From contig PDHQ01000649.1 of assembly GCA_003339415.1 (NCBI GenBank), positions 1-12,845 on the forward strand: a stretch of DNA of 12,845 bases. The letters are read 5' to 3'. Within the stretch, counting starts at the first letter, position 1, and every line of letters begins with the position of its first letter. Of this stretch, positions 7,720 to 12,845 are shown piece after piece. The DNA is from Ophiocordyceps camponoti-saundersi (nom. inval.). Taxonomy: Eukaryota > Ascomycota > Sordariomycetes > Hypocreales > Ophiocordycipitaceae. Below the pieces are notes generated by a model that had not been told where the DNA came from, did no database searches, and saw only the letters and a list, made by a program, of their open reading frames with translations. The translations under genes and the position numbers were made by a program.

Positions 7720-9180
7720 AGTTTTCTATATAGCCTTTTTCTTAAAGAGGAATATAGATCTTAGAATAAACTTAGGTCTTATTCCTACGTGCGATTATAG
7801 CGTATAAGGGAGGTATCGCCTCCTCTAGCTTTCGACTATATACTTATCGATTATAGCTATAATAAACGCTTTAAGTATAGATATAAGTATCTGCTTACGG
7901 ATTTTATATCTATTAAAATAACGTAGTTTTTTTCTATAAGAGTCGGAGCGATAGGCACTCTCGCGCCCTATAATAAATATTATTCTTCGAGCTAAGATTA
8001 CTATATCCGCCTTAGTAATATATATTAAAATTCTACGTAATAATAGATATTTTAAGGCCCTAGTTACGTAGAGCTATCGGGCAGCGAATAGCACTGCTTA
8101 TAAGAAGTATAGTTACCCGCGGACTCGCGCGCACTCTTTTTAATACTACGTCTCGCTCCTAAGCTTAAAGCACGGCGTTTCTAGTAGCTTTATATAAGCG
8201 GGTCTTAGACGATAATATTTATACTAAACCCGAACTACTACTCCTAGCTCTACGTAAATTATAGCGATAGCTATTAAGGATAATAACGATATTACGGAGA
8301 GTAGAGAGGTTATAAAGTTAGAAAACTCTCTTAAGGTCGAAGTTAGGAATAGATAAGTATAGGAAGGGCTATTATCTCCTAAGCTCCTTAAGGATACTAT
8401 ACCCGTTTCCCTTAACGCCTACTAAATAGACTTAGGTTAACGCTAAGAAAAATCGGCGGTATTAAAGTAAAGGTTAAATATATAGATAGAAGGTAATAAT
8501 AGTATATAGTAAACGCTAAAGATAACGCCTATAGTTATAATAACGTTTAATATTAGTAAAAGTAAATAATATAATAATAGAAGGAAAGTATATAGATAAC
8601 TAGGGTATTAGGTAACTTAGTCTTAAAGTCTAAGTTCGTTATAACTTCTGCACTTATAAGATTTCGAAATTCTTTTAGAATACTTAAGGAGAGGTAACTC
8701 TAAAAGGAGGTAAGTAGTTTATTCCTTCTCGAAACTAATTAGTATAACGTTTATTTTATCGGGGAATTATAATATTATTCTAATATAGGTATTTTAGCGG
8801 GGGAAGAAGGATACCTTAGGTAAGCGTAGCAGATACGTAAGGGGCGTAACTTTTTAGGTAACTAAAGTCTTTAACTAATATAAGGGGGGATCTCTAGCTA
8901 TAGGGGGAAGTGCCGGATAGTAATTCTCTATAGGGAAAATAATAAGAAGTCGGTTTTCTATATAAAGATAAAAGAAGAAAGAGAAAGGAAGATAAGAACT
9001 ATTTAATTAAGTGCCGAGAACTTAAGAATAAGTATTTAAATTAGGAATTTATAATATAAAAGTATAAAGTTTAAAATAAAGTTATAAGGTTAGTAGAGTT
9101 TTTACTATAAGTCCTCTTTAAGACTCGACTTACGATAAACGACTTTTGCGATAGCTATAAAGATAAGGTTAAGGCTAATT
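7720..9180 (+). pseudogene. RIP-decayed long plus-strand frame (about 487 codons)
   Basis: One plus-strand phase reads continuously from just after the polypyrimidine tract to about 9180. Readable segments include EVSPPLAFDYILIDYSYNK, RFKYRYKYLLTDFISIKI, VGAIGTLAPYNKYYSSS, LFLILRLAPKLKARRF, then VLGNLVLKSKFVITSALIRF and GGISSYRGKCRIVILYREN. Three in-frame TAA-TAA-TAG clusters (8038, 8494 and 8572) look like mutated CAA/CAG glutamine runs, suggesting a Gln-rich protein. Around 8946-9218 another plus phase, with KRRKRKEDKNYLIKCRELK and then 36 stop-free codons, is more open, so a frameshift or exon change is possible near 8950. Purine-rich plus strand from about 8200 fits this strand. Family not recognised. 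Confidence 0.55.
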
Positions 9181-9221
9181 GCTTGCTTAATTTCTTCCTC
9201 TTTCGAGGGAAACTAATCTAA

Positions 9222-9383
9222 GCTATATACCTAGTAATAACCCTAATCCTATATCGTTCACCTTTTATATCCTAATCTATAAATACCTTTAGGAAAAGAA
9301 AGGGGTTAAGGAACTATTTAATCGGACCTTATAAGAGCTTTTAGATATCTCCTAGCTAAGTTATACGCTTATTTTTCTTTAGG
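9222..9383. other. Short linker, nothing recognised
   Basis: AT-rich sequence between decayed frames. A single TTAGGGTTTA-like word at about 9388-9397 is isolated and is not a telomere array. Confidence 0.4.
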
Positions 9384-9653
9384 CGTGTTAGGGTTTATTA
9401 TTTTATTTATATTATAGATTAGATATAGCAGTTTATCTACACGCTTACTACGGTTTAGGCAGAAGTCGTCTATATTAAGTACGCCCGATACGTATATGTA
9501 GGGCGTCGTCTTATCTATATTATAAACTAAATAAAACAGGTCTACGATACGCTTCCTACGATTAAAGCAGAAGTCTACGACTTTATCGAGCAGGTCTAAG
9601 CGCTTACGGAGCGTATTAAACGTATAATTACCCCGCTTATATCGTGAAGTAAC
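9372..9653 (-). other. 94-codon stop-free minus frame without ATG
   Basis: The minus strand is open between TAA at 9657-9659 and TAA at 9369-9371, apart from one sense codon at the upstream edge. It contains two related 36-residue units, DFCFNRRKRIVDLFYLVYNI and DFCLNRSKRVDKLLYLIYNI. No ATG is present, though RIP would remove it. In DNA with stops every 8-10 codons this openness is notable. It may be a real decayed frame or an antisense shadow of the plus-strand repeat. Confidence 0.35.
9384..9644 (+). pseudogene. Decayed repeat-bearing frame, possible coiled coil
   Basis: The plus-strand phase reads repeated segments: QFIYTLTTV with AEVVYIK, then QVYDTLPTIKAEVYDFIE, then QV with ALTERIKRI. 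The ACGCTT...GCAGAAGTC blocks at 9441 and 9549 are 108 bp apart. Q-initial heptad-like segments suggest a coiled coil, and the stops (TAG, TAA, TAA) replace Gln codons as RIP predicts. However, the exact antisense of these codons is stop-free for 94 codons (9372-9653 minus), reading segments such as DFCFNRRKRIVDLFYLVYN. Strand choice is therefore uncertain. I favour plus because its neighbours are plus and its stops are all RIP-type, apart from one TGA near 9644. Confidence 0.4.
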
Positions 9654-9679
9654 GATTTATACTAACTAGTAATAATAAA

Positions 9680-10036
9680 ATAGTAGAGATCGAAGACCCT
9701 CTCGCGGTCGCCCGTAATCTGCCACCGTATTTCTAAACACGTAAATACGGAACTCTTTATAACTTAACCGATAAAGAACTAGAGGATAGGGAAATCTAAG
9801 TCTTATTATCTTATAACTTAACCGAGGATAATCGAGAGGGTAGGGAGGTATAAGTCTTATCACTTTACTAGAGGGGATATAGAGGTTTAGGTCTATCTAC
9901 TTTCGCTCGCGCGGGTACGGGCTAGATAGTAATTCTCTATATATAAAATAATAATATTTCTCCTTTCGACGGAGCGATAGCGGTAAGAGTAGATAGGAAT
10001 TATATACTATTTAATAAATTCGTAAGAAAAAAAAAA
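9680..10036 (+). pseudogene. Decayed plus-strand frame with duplicated 18-codon unit
   Basis: The plus-strand phase reads PLAVARNLPPYF, then YGTLYNLTDKELEDREI, SYNLTEDNREGREV, RGLGLSTFARAGTG and SPFDGAIAVRVDRNYILFN, with about seven TAA/TAG stops. A 54-bp (18-codon) unit is repeated in frame at 9758-9811 and 9812-9865. The segment IVILYI with NNN resembles IVILYRENN of the upstream frame, so the two may share an ancestor. It ends at an A run. Family unknown. Confidence 0.45.
9758..9865 (+). repeat. 54-bp tandem duplication
   Basis: TATAACTTAACCGA begins at 9758 and again at 9812, and GTCTTAT falls at 9800 and 9854, both 54 bases apart. The unit length is a multiple of three, so the decayed plus-strand frame is kept. 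Unit differences are mostly transitions. Confidence 0.8.
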
Positions 10037-10037
10037 A
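10027..10037 (+). other. A11 run at the end of the plus-strand block
   Basis: Eleven A residues end the plus-strand-coding region, immediately before the sequence type switches to pyrimidine-rich DNA with minus-strand coding. It could be a remnant retroelement poly(A) tail. No target-site duplication was recognisable. Confidence 0.35.
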
Positions 10038-10080
10038 TATCCTTTCTCTCTCTCCCCCTCTCTTATAAATACCTACTCTC

Positions 10081-12663
10081 GCTAGATTAGAACCGAATAT
10101 TTTTTTTATATTACTTAGCACGCTTCCCTTATAGTCGTCTTTACTAACTCGATATCCCCCTACTACTTAACTTAGTATTCCCTATATTCTACCTTTTCCT
10201 ATCTCTTACTATTTTACGCTCCTCTCTCGTCCCCGCTTCACCCTTTCTCTCTAATAGCTCTTATCTTAAATACCCTTTAACCGCGATATTAATCTACCTC
10301 TACGCGTCGCCTACTATTAGACCTAGCGGTTAGGCCGAGACGAATATACCTATTCCTATATACTCTAGCACCGTGTCCCGCCCGTGCCCGTTTTCTATAT
10401 AGATCTTCTTTCCGCTCTCTACTATACTTAATCTAGCCTCGCCGAGTCTCGAGATACCTTTTCCTTCCGTACGGTATTTCTCCGTCTAGTCCTCGTAGTT
10501 TATATATATCCTAATTCCCGATACCCTAAATTCCGATATCTCGTTTGCCGCCTCTGCCGCCTCTTCCTCGTCTATATTTTCCTCCGTATTCGTAGCCTCT
10601 GCTTTACGTTATCTTAGTTATTCTAAACTAAGCACCCTTTTCCTCTTCCTCTCGGTCTTCGTGCTTTTCCTCTTCCTCTCGGTCTTTATAATACGGTAAG
10701 CCGGCCTCCTTTTTCGCTTTCGCGGACTTACCGTTAATAATACGGCGTAGGTTTTATTTTTAGCTTTATCGGCCCGTTACGAATCTCTCCTCTACGGTAT
10801 AGCCTCACGCGTATCCTCCGTATCCTCTACCGCGCTCCCCGTTAGTACCGTCCTACTCGAACCGTTACCTCTTTTTTTCTCCTCTATCTTATTATTCCGC
10901 GCGTCCTTTTCTTTCCGCTCCCTCTCCTCTCTTATTTCCTCTAGATTTTCGTTACGCTTATCTCGCGTACCCGATATTTCCGATACGTTTAGCTCTCCCG
11001 TCCTCTCTACTATGTCCCCTAGCACGGTATTTTATACTCCTCCTTTATAAGATATACTTACTACTATCCCCTCTCTCTCTCCTTCGACGCCTTCCCTTTC
11101 CGCTCCTCCCTATAAAAAAAGGGAAACGTTAGCTTAGAGATAGTACCGGACCTCCTTATTTCCTCTTACCTTATCTTCGCTTCCTACCGAACTCGTAAGA
11201 ATCTCGTTTATAAAGCTAGCTATAAGAGATATTATTCCTCTAATATCTTTTCCCGCGTTATCTATCTCCTTCTACTATATATCCGTGCTATATTCTTTAC
11301 TTTATATCGTTTCGCCTCCTTTATCCGGTTCTTAGTAGTTACCTAGTCCCGCTTTATCGCCTTCTATTTACGTATACGTAAATAGTCTATTTATCTCGAA
11401 TACCTAGTATAAGGGCGGTATATAGAATAGGCATATCCCTCCTATCGTTATTAGTCCCTTACTCCTATCGTAACCCTTATCCGTTCTCTATCCTCTAGCC
11501 TTAAAAGGGTATTTTATATCCCCCTATCTCTCTAAACTTATAATGCTAAGTTTATTAGCCGCTATCCTATATAGGCTTAATATAACTATATTAATCGCGC
11601 TCGTATATATCGGCTTCTCTCCCGCCTCCGGTATAACCTAATCTTATATAAGGAGTCTTAGCTTAGGTATCGACCGTCTTACCTCTCCGTACTATACTAT
11701 CCTCGAAATATTAATACCGGCGATTTCGGCAACGCGGTCTAGCTCGTATCTAACGAATCCCCTACTCTAGTGCTAGAGTATTATTATCGAAAGGTAGCCG
11801 TATTCCTATTTTTCCTTTTATTTCGTATATAGCATAACGACGTAGTCGAACGCTACTCCCTTTCCTTATAAGTATAGGATCTCTTTCTATGCCCTTACCG
11901 TACGTTTTGCCCTTTCCTCCCTCCCCTCCTTTTATAGGTTAAATAGTATAAGTATTTACGTTCCCTAGTCTTATAAAAAACTACCCTAATAATATCCCCC
12001 GTCGTTTAATTTCGCTCTAAAGTTAACTAGTCCGCCGATAAGCTCGTACTCGCCGAGCCGCTCTTTAAAGCTATAAGTAAAGAATCTTACTTTTCCTCGA
12101 AATATCCTATTATCGTGCTTATTACTATACTTAGCTATTATTTCTAGCGCGTTATCCGTAAGATATATAGTATTCGTAAGCCCTCTCTATAGAATCCTTA
12201 TTAATACTTATAAGCTAAACGACGAGCATTAGTTTTACCGCTTAGCGTCTTTTAGAAACTCGAATAGGTCCGTATAGTATATTTACTAGTCTACGATATC
12301 GGTAAACGGTTCTACTCCGTTTAATATTCTAACCTCCTTTTCCTTACGTATATCTAGTAATAGCTCGTATTAATCTAGCTATTATAGCCGTAGCTTAAAC
12401 TAGCTCGGCTACTCGAATTATAGTAACGTAGGAATCGTTTTCTCTACCTTCTTAAGAATACTACTTATACCTAATAAATCCGATTATATACTTATCGAAT
12501 ATCTTAAGATAAGAGGTAAGAATCTAGCCTCTAGCGTTACCCCCCCGAAGAAGTTTATTACTTATAGTATAGCCGCTAATATCTCTAGTCCTAATATCGA
12601 ATTCTCCTCTATTTTCTTTCTTAGTCGGTAGTTAGCGTCTCTATTAAATAGTTCTCGCACTAA
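10081..12663 (-). pseudogene. RIP-decayed 861-codon minus-strand gene
   Basis: One minus-strand phase stays in register from 12663 to 10081, checked at several positions, with stops (TAA/TAG) but no frameshift. Amino-proximal segments include LFNRDANYRLRKKIEENSIL, then RGLTNTIYLTDNALEIIAKY and KERLGEYELIGGLVNFRAKL. The middle reads YELDRVAEIAGINISRIV and SAINIVILSLYRIAANKL. The carboxy part is charged, with a 77-codon stop-free block (10795-11025) rich in Glu, Arg and Lys, a duplicated basic KTERKRK motif, then EFRVSGIRIYINYED and ENGHGRDTVLEYIGIGIF. The basic cluster suggests a nuclear protein (inference). No start or true stop is assignable, and I do not recognise the family. It is convergent with the plus-strand block on its left. 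The plus strand is pyrimidine-rich, so the coding strand is purine-rich. Confidence 0.7.
10637..10690 (-). repeat. 27-bp tandem repeat encoding basic motif
   Basis: CTTTTCCTCTTCCTCTCGGT occurs at 10637 and 10664; 23 bases of each 27-bp unit are identical. In the minus-strand decayed frame each unit encodes KTERKRK, giving a duplicated basic cluster that resembles a nuclear localisation signal. Confidence 0.8.
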
Positions 12664-12682
12664 ATTTTACGAGAAAATAGAG
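12607..12682. repeat. 11-bp inverted repeat at the gene's upstream edge
   Basis: CTCTATTTTCT (12607-12617) and AGAAAATAGAG (12672-12682) are perfect inverted arms with a 54-base spacer, spanning the probable upstream end of the minus-strand decayed gene. Function unknown. It may be chance in low-complexity DNA. Confidence 0.5.
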
Positions 12683-12800
12683 AAGAAAAAAAAAATAGTA
12701 ACGCGAAATTCGTACTCGATAGGTTTTTTTATTCTACGCCGTTACGTTATTATCTACGTAGTTATATAACGGTACGTACCTCTATTTTCCTTTATTCTTA

Positions 12801-12802
<2 letters not shown>
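12664..12802. other. Upstream flank of minus-strand decayed gene
   Basis: A short AT-rich region containing an A10 run (12686-12695), an ACGTAGTTATATAACGGTACGT segment with local dyad symmetry and no coding trace. It would hold the promoter of the minus-strand gene, but no motif can be called after mutation. Confidence 0.35.

Positions 12803-12845
<43 letters not shown>
12803..12845. repeat. Poly-T tract (43 T) at window end
   Basis: An uninterrupted T run reaches the last base. It may be the 3' poly(A) of a minus-strand retroelement lying to the right, or simply a contig broken at a homopolymer. The flanking minus-strand gene to its left would have it upstream, so it is not that gene's tail. 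Confidence 0.85.

Larger units (their letters stand above)
1..12845. other. RIP-saturated repeat DNA (whole window)
   Basis: Seen: CA and TG dinucleotides are extremely scarce on both strands throughout, TA is hugely over-represented, and CG, CT and CC remain common. The few survivors are scattered, for example the CA steps near 184-188, the CAG and TGC near 838-843 and the TGCA at 5364-5367. Known: RIP in filamentous ascomycetes converts CpA to TpA on either strand of duplicated DNA, and turns CAA, CAG and TGG codons into stops. Inference: the window is RIP-inactivated repeat DNA from such a fungus. I judged the dinucleotide bias by reading and did not count it. Confidence 0.9.

Noticed and set aside
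8946..9218. bZIP-like reading with a basic KRRKRK run and leucines
   Set aside because: The expected Asn-x7-Arg basic signature and a regular leucine heptad were not found, and the reading contains several stops. Kept only as a possible phase change.
9388..9397. TTAGGG-like word
   Set aside because: A single isolated occurrence, not a tandem telomere array.
9666..9863. 65-codon minus-strand open frame
   Set aside because: It is antisense to the duplicated 54-bp plus-strand frame, has a repetitive Tyr/Arg/Leu composition that follows from that repeat, and has no supporting neighbours. Treated as a shadow.
10792..11025. 77-codon minus-strand open frame as an independent gene
   Set aside because: Its first codon is GTG, not ATG, and the same phase continues on both sides for hundreds of codons. 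It is a stop-free piece of the 861-codon decayed gene.
1..12845. CRISPR array, bacterial operons, riboswitches
   Set aside because: Composition and decay pattern are those of fungal repeat DNA. No spaced identical repeats with unique spacers, ribosome binding sites or intact genes are seen.

Overview
The window looks like a filamentous ascomycete (Pezizomycotina-type) repeat region that has been saturated by repeat-induced point mutation (RIP). Read by eye, CpA and TpG are almost absent from end to end while TpA is everywhere; CpG, CpT and CpC persist. No intact gene is visible. Every coding trace is a decayed frame broken mainly by TAA and TAG. I did not recognise any of the ancestral proteins, so functions are left open. 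No rRNA, tRNA, CRISPR or telomere array was seen. The window ends in an uninterrupted run of T, which suggests a contig end or an assembly break at a homopolymer.

Left half (about 165-6716): a head-to-tail tandem array of one roughly 2.7-2.9 kb unit. Copy A (about 165-3090) and copy B (about 3091-5815) are complete. Copy C (about 5816-6716) is truncated at both ends. Each full unit has three modules: a decayed minus-strand frame (A 326-1038, B 3256-3952), a pyrimidine-rich minisatellite block with poly-C, CT and AT tracts, and a second decayed minus-strand frame (A 2354-3047, B 5088-5744, C 6511-6705). Reading frame and lengths are shared between copies: a 258-nt stop-to-stop block in the first frame and a 198-nt block in the second match exactly. 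This shows the frames were real genes before mutation. On the minus strand the gene order in a unit is second frame, purine-rich block, first frame.

Middle (about 6717-10037): single-copy in this window, with plus-strand decayed coding. There is a frame at 7203-7613, a polypyrimidine tract ending in CTAG that could be an old intron end, then a frame of about 487 codons at 7720-9180. These are followed by a repeat-bearing stretch (9384-9644) that can be read on either strand, and a further plus-strand frame with a 54-bp tandem duplication (9680-10036), ending in an A run.

Right (10081-12663): one minus-strand frame of 861 codons with no frameshift found at the points I checked, interrupted only by stops, and convergent with the middle block. 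It encodes a charged carboxy-terminal part with a duplicated basic KTERKRK motif.

The most informative observations come from comparing copies A and B. All four stops in the 86-codon block of copy B lie opposite intact CGA or CGG arginine codons in copy A. The array therefore records a paired CpG-to-TpA change, best explained by CpG deamination followed by RIP of the resulting TpG.
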